From contig NC_052352.1 of the NCBI RefSeq assembly GCF_009727055.1, forward strand, positions 24,780,327 through 24,844,326: 64,000 nucleotides of DNA, read 5' to 3'. The notes beneath the pieces were generated by a model. The model saw only the letters and a list, made by a program, of their open reading frames with translations, did no database searches and was not told the DNA's origin. Below, piece after piece: positions 1 through 10,559 of the stretch (the stretch's first letter is position 1; each line of letters begins with the position of its first letter). Source of the DNA: Benincasa hispida. Its lineage: Eukaryota > Streptophyta > Magnoliopsida > Cucurbitales > Cucurbitaceae. The translations under genes and the position numbers were made by a program.

Positions 1-11
1 CCGCAATAAAT

Positions 12-500
12 TGCGTTCAATGTGGAGAGGAACATTCAGTGGAAGTCTGCCCGTTGAATCAACAACCCATATACTCTATTTATAACGAATCATTCAGCAA
101 CGCCTGCAACCCTGGTTGGCAGAATCACCCAACTTTCAGTTGGTATGGGAATCACAACCAGTGAGGCCAAGGTAATCATTAGAATAGTAATCATGGGAAT
201 CGAGGCAACCCTCCGATTTTCATTAATCAGGATCAAAGTCCAGGTAATCTTCAAAGTATACCACCCTACGACCAACCGTTCTTTTCTGACACCTCTTGCA
301 GTACCTCATCTTTGGAAACGTTATTGAAACATTATATTGAGAAGAGCAAGGCAATTAAGCAGACACAAGCTTCCTCCCTTAGAAATTTGGAGGAACAGAT
401 TGAACAACTTGCGACGAACTTAAGAATAAAACGTCTGGTACGCTGCCCAGCAGTTCGAGAGCATCGGGGCCACGTGGTAAAGAACAATGTCAAGCAATGA
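12..500 (+). pseudogene. gypsy gag C-terminal fragment (G1)
   Basis: This is the C-terminal part of a retrotransposon capsid/nucleocapsid protein, which packages element RNA. Reading from base 12, a CX2CX3HX4C zinc knuckle (CVQCGEEHSVEVC) is followed by a CNPGWQNHPTFSW motif typical of this gag family. A stop ends that frame near base 163. At 312-500 a second frame shows the gag C-terminal helix with SLETLLKHYIEK and ASSLRNLEEQIEQLA, which in this family precedes the protease. The N-terminal capsid part lies outside the window. The stop and frameshift make it a pseudogene. Sister gags at 33930-34660 (minus) and 36422-37860 show the same motifs. Confidence 0.75.
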
Positions 501-1410
501 CATTGAGAAGTGGTAAAATAACAGTCCCTATGTCACCTATACCAGATTCAGTAACAAGACTAGTAGATTTAACCATCAACGATGACCAATCAACCACAAA
601 TAAATGAATTACGAATTCAGAAGAGAGTACATCTATAAAGGATGAATCTTAGCAAGATTCTAATGCAAAGTCAACGCAACATCCAGCTCCTAAAATACAG
701 CAACCACAGGACCTCAATGAACAGCCAATTGAACAGGAACTATGGCGGGATCCTCCACCTTTCCCGTCCAGGGTGAGAAAGAAAGATGACAGCAAACAAT
801 TCCACCAGAGATTCTTAGACGTTCTCCGACAATTACACATTAACATTCCCTTGATAGAAGCGTTGGAACAGATGTCAAGCTATGTGAAATTCCTCAAGGA
901 CATACTTGCCAACAAGAGGAAGATCGAGGAGAATGAAATTGTTGCGTTAATATATGAATGTAGTGCGCTGTTTCAGAACAACATTCCTACCAAAATGAAA
1001 GATCCTGGGAGTTTCACATTGCTTTACTCAATAGGGGTTAAAGAAGTCGAAAATGTGCTGTATGATTTGGAGACAAGTATAAATCTCATGCCCTTGTCAA
1101 TCTTCAAATATCGGCAAAGCAAGACCTACCATGGTTACATTGTAGTTGGCCGATAGATCAATAATGCATCCCGAGGGAAAAATAGAGGATGTAATTGTGC
1201 AAGTAGATAAATTTATCGTCCCTGCTGACTTTATCATATTAGATTATGAAGCTGATAGAGAGGTGTCTATCATCTTGCGTCGCCCATTTCTTGCAACAGG
1301 GCGAGCACTGATCGACGTACAGAAAGGAGAGCTTACCATAAGGGTCGACGATCAGCAAGTTAAATTCGACGTTCTGCAGGATGATCATTGGCACGAGCCT
1401 TAAGAAGAAT
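501..1410 (+). pseudogene. gypsy gag-protease linker and aspartic protease (G1)
   Basis: A linker rich in Gln, Pro and Ser leads to the PPPFPSR segment (about 755) that in this family marks the start of the pol part. From 773 the conserved QLHINIPLIEAL and MSSYVKFLKDIL blocks are seen, then DPGSF and the protease region. The active-site segment, in the sister copy DLGANINLMPLS, reads DLETSINLMPLS here, so the Gly-Ala after the catalytic Asp is lost. A frame change near 1140-1156 leads into 1146-1403, which holds the HPEGKIEDV, DKFIVPADFIILDYEAD and RPFLATGRALIDV blocks of the protease C-terminus. It is clearly a retropepsin-like domain but not a working one. Confidence 0.75.
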
Positions 1411-2870
1411 CGAAGGAAGAAGACTTCAAGATCGGCGCAATATGGGAGGAAAATTGCGCCGCAATAAAAACTGGGTCAGATTTTGAAACACTTGAGTTAT
1501 CTAAACGAACAATAACACTTGTTAGAAGAACCACCCGTTAGAGTTGAAGCCATTACTAGTGCACCTCAAATATGTGTATTTAGGGGGCAATAACACTTTA
1601 CCGGTTATTATATATGCCTCGGTGAGCAAAGAGAAGGAGGAAGTACTTATCCAGATCCTAAAAAACAACGTAAAGGCTTTGGGATGGACCTTGGCAGACA
1701 TTGGAGGAATCAGTCCCTCATATTGCATGCACAAGATTCGTCTGGAAGAAGGAAAAAAAGGATCTATAGAAAGGCAACATCGATTGAACCTTGCCATGAG
1801 GGAGGTTGTAAAGAAAGAGATAGTGAAGTGGATTGATGCAGGCATCATTTACCCTATATCTGATAGCAGCTGGGTAAGCCCAGTGCAATGCGTTCTAAAG
1901 AAAAGGGGAATGACAGTCGTCACCAACAGCAAGAATGAATTAATTCCCACAAGGACAACTACGGGGTGGAGAATATGTATGGATTATCGCAAATTAAATC
2001 TAGCCACTAAGAAGGACCACTTTCCACCTGTCTCTTATACACATCTAGATGTGTATAAGAGACAGGGATTACCGCAAGCTAAAATCTGGCCACAAAGAAG
2101 GACCATTTTCCACTCCCGTTTATTGATCAAATGTTGGATCGACTTGCAGGGAACGAGTTCTTTTGTTTTCTTGACAGCTACTCAGGGTACAACCAAATTG
2201 CGGTTGTGCTGGAGGATCAAGATAAGACAACTTTCATGTGCTCGTTCTGCACATTTGCATTTCGTCGCATGCCGTTTGGACTCTGTAATGCACCAGATAC
2301 CTTCCAAAGGTGTATGATGGCAATCTTTTTAGATTTCTTGGATGATTTTTCAGTTTTTGGCAATACTTATGACTCCTATTTATCAAATCTTGAAAAAGTC
2401 TTAAAAAGATGCGTGGAAACTAATCTTATTCTGAACTGAGAGAAATGCCACTTTATGGTTGAAGAAGGAATTGTCCTAGGTCACAAAATATCAAAGGTAG
2501 GATTGGAAGTTGATCAAGCAAAAATCGACGCAATTTCCAAGTTACCACCACCAGTCAATGTGAAAACACTTAGGAGTTTTGTGGGACATGCCGGATTTTA
2601 TCGAAGATTTATCTGCAACTTTTCTCAGATCGCAAGGCTCCTAAGTGCGCTCCTCGAAGCTGACCACGAATATGATTTTGATGACGCATGCTCTGAAGCA
2701 TTCCACGCGCTAAAAAATGCGCTCATCACCACACCCATTCTGATCGCGCTGGATTGGGTGCAACCTTTTGAGTAAATGTGTGACACTAGTGAATATGCAG
2801 TGGGCGCAGTCTTGAGTCAGCGCAAAACCTATCTATTATGCTAGTAAAATGTTGAATGATGCGCAAGAAA
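1411..2870 (+). pseudogene. gypsy reverse transcriptase and start of RNase H (G1), broken
   Basis: After a linker, 1544-2030 encodes the RT N-terminal part: LGWTLADIGGISPSYCMHKI, then WVSPVQCVLKKRG and the WRICMDYRKLN motif. Frame is then lost in a foreign adapter (2028-2065) followed by a second, diverged copy of the preceding 47 bases. RT resumes in 2131-2439 with motif A (FFCFLDSYSGYNQI) and RMPFGLCNAPDTFQRC. The catalytic region reads FLDDFSVFG because the residues normally before it are deleted, although both Asp remain. A TGA interrupts the frame at about 2440, and 2455-2775 gives the thumb/connection (LGHKISKVGLEV, SFVGHAGFYRRFI). RNase H begins at about 2776 and is cut by the solo LTR at 2877. 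Confidence 0.8.
2028..2065. other. Nextera mate-pair junction adapter (assembly contaminant)
   Basis: The 38 bases are a perfect palindrome: the Tn5 mosaic end AGATGTGTATAAGAGACAG at 2047-2065, preceded by its reverse complement at 2028-2046. This is the junction adapter of Illumina Nextera mate-pair libraries. Translation through it yields the SYTHLDVYKRQ peptide known as a contaminant in predicted proteins. It is not plant DNA. Confidence 0.98.
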
Positions 2871-2876
2871 ATTATA

Positions 2877-4846
2877 TGATGGAACACGAGACATACACAG
2901 TGTAATTAGGATCTAATTACACTCTAATTGCTTTTAATTTAAAGAAAAAAATGCATGCAATTGAAGGAAAAAACAGTAATTAACTTACCTTAGAAGCTCC
3001 CGAAAATTGCTTTTCCTCGCTGAATCTCGACCTGAACTCTTTTGGACCACCACTAGAGTTGATCTACTATCCTCTGGACTCAGAACTGAGTTGTGGGCCT
3101 TGATGGATGAAGAAAACCGAGGGAGAGAAAGAGATGGAAATTTGGGTTAGGTTTGGGTTTTGGACTTCACTCAAGAAAATGATTTTTCCAGCCCAAATTT
3201 AGAAAAAAATTTGGCAAATTTGGCAAAAAATTTTCCATCCAAATTCAAAAGCCCATATTTATAGAAAAGAGCCATGCAAAAATTGCATGAAATCAATTCA
3301 TAAAAACCCAACACCTAGAATCCACTATCTAAGTGGACTTAATGTCTCCATTATAAGCCAACACCTAGCCCACTATTTTGTTAGTAGAATTATCCAACAA
3401 AAGTTTGGATTTTCCCACTAACTATAGTCAAAGGGCAAAACAGTCATTTGGTCAAATTCAAACTTTGACCAAAAAGTCAACATTTTGATTTTTATGATTT
3501 TTTTCCGTGTTGACTAATTTAGACCTCCCGAGCATGAATCCGCATTCATTTTCTTGAAATTCAAATCACATTTGAATATAAGATCGGTCAAAGTTTGACT
3601 TTTCAACGTCAAAAGTCAACTCTTTGACTATTTACATCTTTGACTATTTCCATTATTTTCGAGCTTCCGAATATGAACATATTCATATTCTTGATATTTA
3701 AATCACATTTAAATATTAAAGTTGTATCTCTAAATTGAAAACCGACTACTATATCACATATACTTGTCGGTTTCTCTCTCTTCACCTAATTCGAACAATT
3801 CGAATCATTCTATCATACTGTTCTAACTTTATTCCATATGAGCTAGTAGGGGAACCTAATGGACCTATAGATCATTGGCTCCAACGATCCGAGATTAGCT
3901 GGCCAAACTCTTTAGATGGAGCTAATCAACATTCATTAACTAACAGGTCATTCCACTATAGTCCTGTAGTTGCACTCCCCTCACTATAGATATATTCGTG
4001 TCCATTTGATATAACCAAGATTAGTAAGCTAATCCTTCACAGGTTGTTCGTAATCTCGGCTGGGTCATAAAATCCATTTTACCCCCAAGACTACATCTTA
4101 TTCCTTAAGTTCCACTGAACCTCTAATGAACAATTGTTTTAAGGTCCAACATATAAACCGAATCCCTCTCGGGCCAAGGAGAGAGTGGGGCCCCTTGATA
4201 AGACCTGGATTCAGTACTAAAGGAAATAACCTATCTACTATCCCTATAATGTGTAGGAGTGAATTCTGTCTTGCACCCTATGTTCCCAGCTATCCACCGA
4301 TCTTACACTTGAAATGGAAGGCTTATTGGACCAACGATGATGAGCTGTCCTCACCTATGTAGATCTAAGGATAATTCCGAGTGAACAGGAGTTCATAGTT
4401 AGCTCGGGATTAATATTAAGTTACCTAGGTCATCAATTAACGAAATAGTCAGTTTTATACATAAAACAGCATTTAGAACGTAAAAAAGTGACTATTTCAT
4501 GGTTCAGTCTTATGCAAACTCATTGCATAGGATGCCCCCACTCACATATCTCTATATGAATGATTCAGGATCACATCGTTTGTACTAACTACAAAGTGGG
4601 CCACATCCATAGTGTCCCCAGAATAAGGCACCCAACCTTATTCATATACTATAAACCATTTTGGCTATATATTTGAACTTGATCCACATTTATGTCACTA
4701 CATAAATTTCAAACTACATTAAATAGTCACAGGACCTTGGTTTATTGGATTCAAGATTACAATTTCATTAACAACTTTATCGAAAAACAAAACAGAATAT
4801 GTTTATTAATTTACAAACTACGAGTTTTAGGACATAAAATCCAACA
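2877..4846 (-). mobile_element. solo LTR of copia family A inside G1 RNase H
   Basis: Read on the minus strand it starts TGTTGGATTTTATG and ends CGTGTTCCATCA. It matches the LTR-A copies at 17367-19341, 19342-21069, 26290-27293 and 63759-64000. It is flanked by the direct repeat TATA (2873-2876 and 4847-4850) and sits in gypsy sequence that is uninterrupted in sister G2. No primer site, polypurine tract or coding region accompanies it, so it is a solo LTR left by LTR-LTR recombination. At 1970 bp it lacks about 115 bp present in the 17367-19341 copy. Short ORFs inside it (3735-3989, 4126-4362) look like chance. Confidence 0.9.
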
Positions 4847-4850
4847 TATA

Positions 4851-6470
4851 CAACCACGAAAAAAAAAAATTCTCGCAGTGGTATTTACGCTGGAGATGTT
4901 TCGACAGTCCTTGATTGGAACAAATGTTGTGGTGTATACTGATCATTCTGCGATCAAATACCTTATGACAAAGAAGGATGCGAAACCGAGACTGATAAGG
5001 TGGGTGTTACTCCTGCAAGAATTTGACCTAGAGATTAAGGATGGGAAAGGTACGGAGAACCAAGTCGCAGATCATCTGTCAAGATTAGAAAATTGCGAGA
5101 TTTAGGAGAAAGAAAAAGATAATGAAGAAAGATTCCCTGATGAACTACTGATGTCGGTATGCATTAATATTCCTTGGTATGCGGACATTGTAAACTTCAT
5201 CATTTGTGGCCAAGTACTAGAAGACTACACGTACCAGCAGAAGAAGAAGTTGAGACATGGCATCATGTTTTATCTCTGGGACGACCTTTTTTTGTATCGA
5301 CTTGGACCTGATCATATTTTACGTCACTGCCTTCCTGAGCATGAGGCCAAGCACATTTTGGAGCTTTGTCATGAGTCCCCTTATGGAGGACATTTGGGGG
5401 GCAGCAGACCGCCACAAAAGTTCTACAGAGTGGCTATTTTTGGCCAACACTATTTAAGGATGCCCATACCCATGTTGTGTAGTGCAATAGATGCCAGAGA
5501 ACGGGGAACATGTCTAGAAGAAATGAAATGCCTTTGACTTCAATCTCGGAGATTGAATTATTTGATGTATGGGAAATCAACTTTATGGGTCCTTTTCCAT
5601 ATTCAGAAGGTCATCAATATATTCTGGTCACGGTTGACTATGTATTGAAGTGGGTTGAGATCATTGCATGTGCTAAGAACGATGCGGCCACGGTGGCGAA
5701 ATTTCTCAAGAAGAATATTTTTACCCAACATGGAAAGCCCCGGGCATTAATATGCAATGAAGGCTCACATTTCATCAACCACATCATCACCAACCTGTTG
5801 ACCAAATTTAACGTCATCCATAGAGTTGCAACCGCATATCACCCACAAACCAATGGGCAGGCAGAAATTTCTAACAGAGAGATGAAGACTATCTTAAAGA
5901 AGGTAGTCAGTACCTCTAGGAAGGATTGTTCACGCAAGCTCGATGAAGCATTATGGGCATATAGGACTGCCTTCAAAACTCCAATTTGCATCTCCCTATA
6001 TGCTCTGATCTTCGAAAAAGCTTGTCATCTGCCTCTCGAGTTGGAACATAAGCCAATATGGGCAAGCAAGAAGCTGAACTTTGATCTAGCAAGCATGGGA
6101 AAAGTTCAGAAGTTGCAATTGAACCAGTTGGTCGAGTGGCAAATGAAAGCCTACGAAAATGCCAAGCTCTATAAGGAGAGAACCAAGAAATGGCATGATG
6201 ACCGCATAAGCAACCAGACATTCTTCGAGGGTCAATAGGTACTTCTGTTTAACGCGCGTTTGCGATTGTTTCTAGGGAAGTTGAAGTCCTGCTAATCTGG
6301 ACCATTCTGCATCAAGACTATCTTTCCCTATGGCGCAGTGAAACTAACAACTAAAGATGGGAACAACGCATTTAAAGTCAGTGGTCGACGAATTAAGCCC
6401 TACTATGGGGGTGACGTGGATCGACACATGGAGACCATCGACTTAGGCATGCAGGATTAACCGCTTGCAG
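4851..6470 (+). pseudogene. gypsy RNase H C-terminal half and integrase (G1)
   Basis: RNase H resumes after the solo [38 protein letters not shown] and the AxHLSR end (to 5105). Integrase then has an HHCC-type N-terminal region ([14 protein letters not shown]), but its Cys half is frameshifted near 5400-5500. The catalytic core is at 5510-6238. Two of the three catalytic acids are lost: the first Asp reads INFMGPFP, where sister G2 has IDFMGPFP, and the second reads CNEGSHFIN, where G2 has IDEGSHFIN. Both are Asp to Asn by G to A. The Glu in [10 protein letters not shown] remains. A TAG at about 6236 separates the C-terminal domain, remains of which run to about 6470. The integrase cannot be active. 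Confidence 0.85.
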
Positions 6471-8205
6471 GGATCCTATTGCGGTAACTCTGAAAAACTT
6501 CTTTCAATTAACATCCCTATATCTATGTTTAAATGCTTTCTTTATAGCTTTCATCTACTGATTTTTTTAATTGCGTTATTTACTGCTTAATAGAATTAGT
6601 CTTTACTGCTTTACTTGTTTACTTTTAATTTAATTCAATTGTGTATTTCCATGTCATGTTTAATTTCTTTACTTTTATGCATTAGTAGCACTGTTCTTAA
6701 AATTTATGTGAATGACTGGATAAAACGATGAACACTGCAAAATCTTATCGAATTTCTTGTTTGATGAGTTAAAAAGAAAAGATTGGTATGCATTGCAATG
6801 ATGGGTGCATTTTGTGATGACAAGATACACTTTGCGTCCATCCAACCCAAATGCATTGCTGAGGGGTGTGTTGCACTCGTATGTATTTTCTGCCCGCCCT
6901 TAGCGAAAATGCACTATGTTGAGGTAGTGTTGCGCCAGTAGAAATATCGTGCGCTTGTCCTCTACAAATGCTTTGAGTTAAGGGGTGTGTTGCATTAATA
7001 CATGCGTGATTGCCCGTGTTCTGCAAAGATGCATTTGCATTAATGGAAGCGTGGTGTTAATTTTTAATCGTGAACCCGTCTAAATCAAATACAAAAGATA
7101 ATTTCATTCATTAATTCACTTGATTCTTTGTACATGATCAAAATTTTGTATTGTGTTATTTGTAATTCTTTGTATAAATGGTTAATTTTTAATACAACAG
7201 AGTAGCAATTCTTTTCTTATGCATTAGCCTCTTATTTATCATCCTTTGTCAATTATTGCGATGTTCTTTGTCTTCTCTTTTGCGTTATTCATTGCACTGC
7301 CATGATGAATTATATGCATTCCCTTAGAAACATTTCCCACACTTTGTATTTTTTGACTAACACTTAGATAATTTGTAGCAATAACACTGCTTTACCTTTT
7401 ATCCTTCAAAATTCTGCTCAAACCTTCTTTTCAAAATTTTGACTAAGTGTTTTTTCTATTCTGTCCAAAACAACGCAATGAGGACCTTGTGCATCTCTAA
7501 ATTTGGGGGTGGGGAAGGTCTGAGCAGATGCGACCAAGTGCATGCGGTCATTAAAATAATGCATTCATTGTCAATAAATAAATAAATAATTTTATTTTTA
7601 TTTTTCATATAGACTCCAATGTCAGCACAATGGAAATTCCAAAACAATCCGAACCTGATAAGAGTTAGTTGTGAAAGGAACCTGCTCGTAGTTGGATGTT
7701 TGCATGACACCCATGGGAGCAAGCCAAAACGAAGGTGGGTGTCCAAGAACAATGCAATATGAAATGAGAAAAAGAGAAAAATAAAAGAAACAAGAGACAA
7801 CTCCTCTGAAATTCATGAGTTAAAGTTGAGATTGGCACACAACCGTATTTGGATGTTCGCATGACACACATGAGAACAAGCAAAAATGAAGGGTGTAACC
7901 ATGATCAACAGTCTCTTATAAAATAACGCAACCTGACCACCGCATTCAAGACACATCAAGTTGTTTTTGCAAAAAGAGGTAAACATTCTTTTTAAAACTA
8001 GAAGGAAATTTTTGAGTAGAGATTTTTTGTATAGAAGAATAAAGTAGGGCATGTTTATGAATTATCAAGGATAGAAAGAAATTGCGTTGTTAAGTAATGT
8101 TTCGTAGGTGAAGCATTCGGAGCAACCAATCGACACAAAATTTAGGATAAGAACTTAACAATATTGCCTTAGTAGAAGATATGCTTAAGAACAAGCATAT
8201 ATCTG
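6471..8205 (+). other. non-coding 3' region of G1
   Basis: No gene is seen. The stretch 6780-7060 (with GAGGGGTGTGTTGC and CTATGTTGAGGTAGTG) recurs in minus orientation at about 10050-10265 and in plus at about 37990-38345. The stretch 7480-8205 recurs at 42050-42812 and 45930-46749, and includes a paired repeat around GTTGGATG..CGCATGACACCCATG at 7691 and 7845. In G4 a 3.3 kb third ORF lies between these two blocks. Here it is missing, with the joint near 7080-7110. Confidence 0.7.
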
Positions 8206-8217
8206 AACTTGGGGGTG
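8206..8217 (+). promoter_or_regulatory. polypurine tract of G1
   Basis: The purine-rich AACTTGGGGGTG lies directly before the LTR start TGATAAC, where plus-strand DNA priming is expected. The same TTGGGGGTG/TA plus TGATAAC arrangement occurs at 42803-42815 and 46741-46750. Confidence 0.75.
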
Positions 8218-10031
8218 TGATAACTTGTAGAAATACAAGTTATTTATACTGTTTTATTTAGATATTGCGGTAAAAAGAAAGAAAAGTTGTACCGATAGTA
8301 TAGAAATTGGCTAAGAAATGCGAGAATTATAAAATGTCGTCAATAAACCAATTAACACTATTTCGATGGTAGAATAGAGTGTTTCGATTTCTATTTTGCA
8401 AGAAATTAGTCACCGTATGCATTAATGTCTCAAAGATAAAAAAAAGCAACGCATCTACGTCATATTGTGCTCATCATTCAGGAATGAAGAGATGATCAAC
8501 GCAATGACAGCGCATGCGACAATCGATCAAGAGCTTAGCGATCAACGCAAATTCAACTACATGCAGTAATCAAAATTAACACTGCATGCGGCGATCGATC
8601 GAAAATGTAAAGAACAATGCATTTGCGGAGGATTCGGATAAATGTATAGCTTTCAATTGTGCATTTTTTACGGGTTGATTGCGTAACAGAAGGAATATTC
8701 ACTCTGCCATTTCAGGAACTACCATAACCATATAGTGGGGACCACGAAGTCAAGGAGCAAGCTTCACCTATAAATAGCTTCTACAAATTCACTGAGAGAG
8801 ATACTTGAATACATAGAGATGTGTATATACTGATCTGAGGGAGAAACTGGTCTGTAGCGATTTCCAGAGTAGATTCGAGATAATCAAGAGACAAGGCCGA
8901 GACATGAGTCTCCAGGCAAAGGATCCTTCCAATCCCTGCCGTTGAAGCTCTGTACGAAGGTCAATTCTACCAGAAGAGCAAGCCTGAGAGGGAAGCTCTC
9001 CTCTCCATTTCTACTAGACGGCGGCAAGCAAAGCCTCCGTTCGGAATCTGTGTCAAGATGTTAACACTCCTTCTATATTTGTTTCTAATCTCTATTTCAT
9101 CACTTGTATTCATCTTCTTAATCTTTCATTCACACCATGTATCGAACGCTTAATCTTAGTATTAAATGTTATGGTCATTACCATTATCATCTCTCTTTCT
9201 ATTTCCGTTCATCCATAATCCATTTTCTTCATGATGTTTTCCTAATTCCCTAGGTAATTAGCAAAAATTAAGCAAGTAATTTAAATTGTGTTAAGGAAAT
9301 AATTAAGTTTAGCTAAAGCAAGCTCGATGGCATCTTCACCTGTGAGAGCAAAAGTGAAGATGTTATTCTGTCTATCTAGAGAAGGTTGGAAGAATGCGTT
9401 AACTAAAGCGAGTAATACTTCGACAGATTGAAGCAACCTTGCGTTCATCACGTTCATCCCTATTTCACCATAGAGATATGGGAACACGGCCGATTACCTA
9501 GAAGTGTACGCCAAGGGAAAGCGGAACCTTAGTTGTATCTTTAACGCAATTGACAAACTTGCGTTGTTTTTATTAATTACTCTTTCTATTTCTGATTCAT
9601 CCATAAAGACTTGCCATCGCATACCACGATCCTTTGTATAACTTCACAGTCAGTCTTGACCTCAATATCATGTATCATGTATCTTGTATCTTGTATCGTG
9701 CATCATATTAGTTTAGGATTTTATTTTCAACATAACTTTGTTTTATCAATGCCATTTTATTTTCATCGCATTTTAGATTCTTGTATAAACCCAATTCTTT
9801 ATTAATTGTAAAAATTGGTCACATGTATCACAAAAGTAACGCACTAACGAAAACAATCCCTGTGTTGGACCTCGGATTATTCTGAGAAACTTGCGTTGGA
9901 ATTATAATTGCTTTCAGTGCAAGGAAACTTGTGACACGTATTACTCTATCACATACTACAAACCTATCATTAACAACGCATATTTAGAAGTAGTATCACA
10001 TAAAGACTAAAGATATAAAAACATCGTGTCA
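8218..10031 (+). mobile_element. LTR of gypsy family D (1.8 kb)
   Basis: It starts TGATAACTTGTAGAAATACAAG, with a short hairpin (CTTGTA..TACAAG), directly after a polypurine tract, and ends ..CATCGTGTCA. It is followed by AGTTTA and TGGCA (10038-10042), the first bases of the tRNA-Asp primer site seen in full at 14225-14242. It therefore has both a 3' and a 5' LTR context. A TATA box lies at 8768. Related copies are 14252-15789 (minus), 12985-13968 (minus), 42815-43934 and 46750-49885. Short ORFs here (9281-9487 minus, 9611-9805) are not supported as genes. Confidence 0.8.
8768..8777 (+). promoter_or_regulatory. TATA box of gypsy LTR
   Basis: CTATAAATAG follows CTTCAC in the middle of the LTR. 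The same CTATAAATA context is kept in the other family C and D LTRs, which supports it as the RNA polymerase II promoter of the element. Confidence 0.65.
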
Positions 10032-10265
10032 AGTTTATGGCACAGTGCACACATAATAAGGAAATCCATTCATAGCGTAACAGGGTGCACGGTATTTCTA
10101 CTGTCGCAACACTACCTCAACATAGTGCGTTTTCGCTAAGGACGGGAGAAAAAAAAACACATACGAATGCAACACACCCCTTAACGCAATGCATCTGGGT
10201 TGGATGGGCACAAAGTGTATGTTGTTAGCACAAGATGCATCCATCATCGCAATGCATAGCAATCT

Positions 10266-10559
10266 TTATTTTTTCTTTTTAATTCATCAAACAAGCAAGT
10301 CGATAAGACTTTACGGTGTTCATCGTTTTATTCAGTCATTCACAGAGATTTTAAGAACAGCGCTACTAATGCATAAAAGTAAAGAAATTAAACACAACAT
10401 GGAAACACACAATTTCATTAAATTGAAAGTAAACACGTAAAGTAGTAAAGGTTGGTTCTACTAAGTAGTAAATAACGCAATTTAAAAATCAGTAAATGAA
10501 CGCTGTAAAGAAAGCACTTAAACATAGATATAGGGATGCTAATTGAAAGAGGTTTTCCA
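10266..10559 (-). other. non-coding stretch between integrase end and 3' block of G2
   Basis: This corresponds to 6480-6780 of G1 on the other strand. The small plus ORF at 10189-10440 is a chance reading through this and the neighbouring block. No gene is seen. Confidence 0.6.

Larger units (their letters stand above)
1..8217 (+). mobile_element. Ty3/gypsy element G1 (Athila/Tat-like), internal region, defective
   Basis: Domains run in the order gag zinc knuckle, protease, reverse transcriptase, RNase H, integrase, non-coding 3' region and polypurine tract, which is the Ty3/gypsy order. The LTR at 8218 follows directly. The element enters from beyond the left window edge. It is dead: each domain is broken by stops or frameshifts, a copia solo LTR (2877-4846) interrupts RNase H, and sequencing adapter (2028-2065) lies in RT. 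The Athila/Tat assignment rests on the gag motif of the NPGWxNHPxFSW type, the DLGA-type protease region and the tRNA-Asp primer sites of sister copies in the window. It is inference from remembered families. Confidence 0.85.

Noticed and set aside
7456..8052. Several minus ORFs with hydrophobic segments in three frames
   Set aside because: They mutually overlap, lie in the conserved non-coding 3' region, and are not kept open in the copies at 42141-42721.
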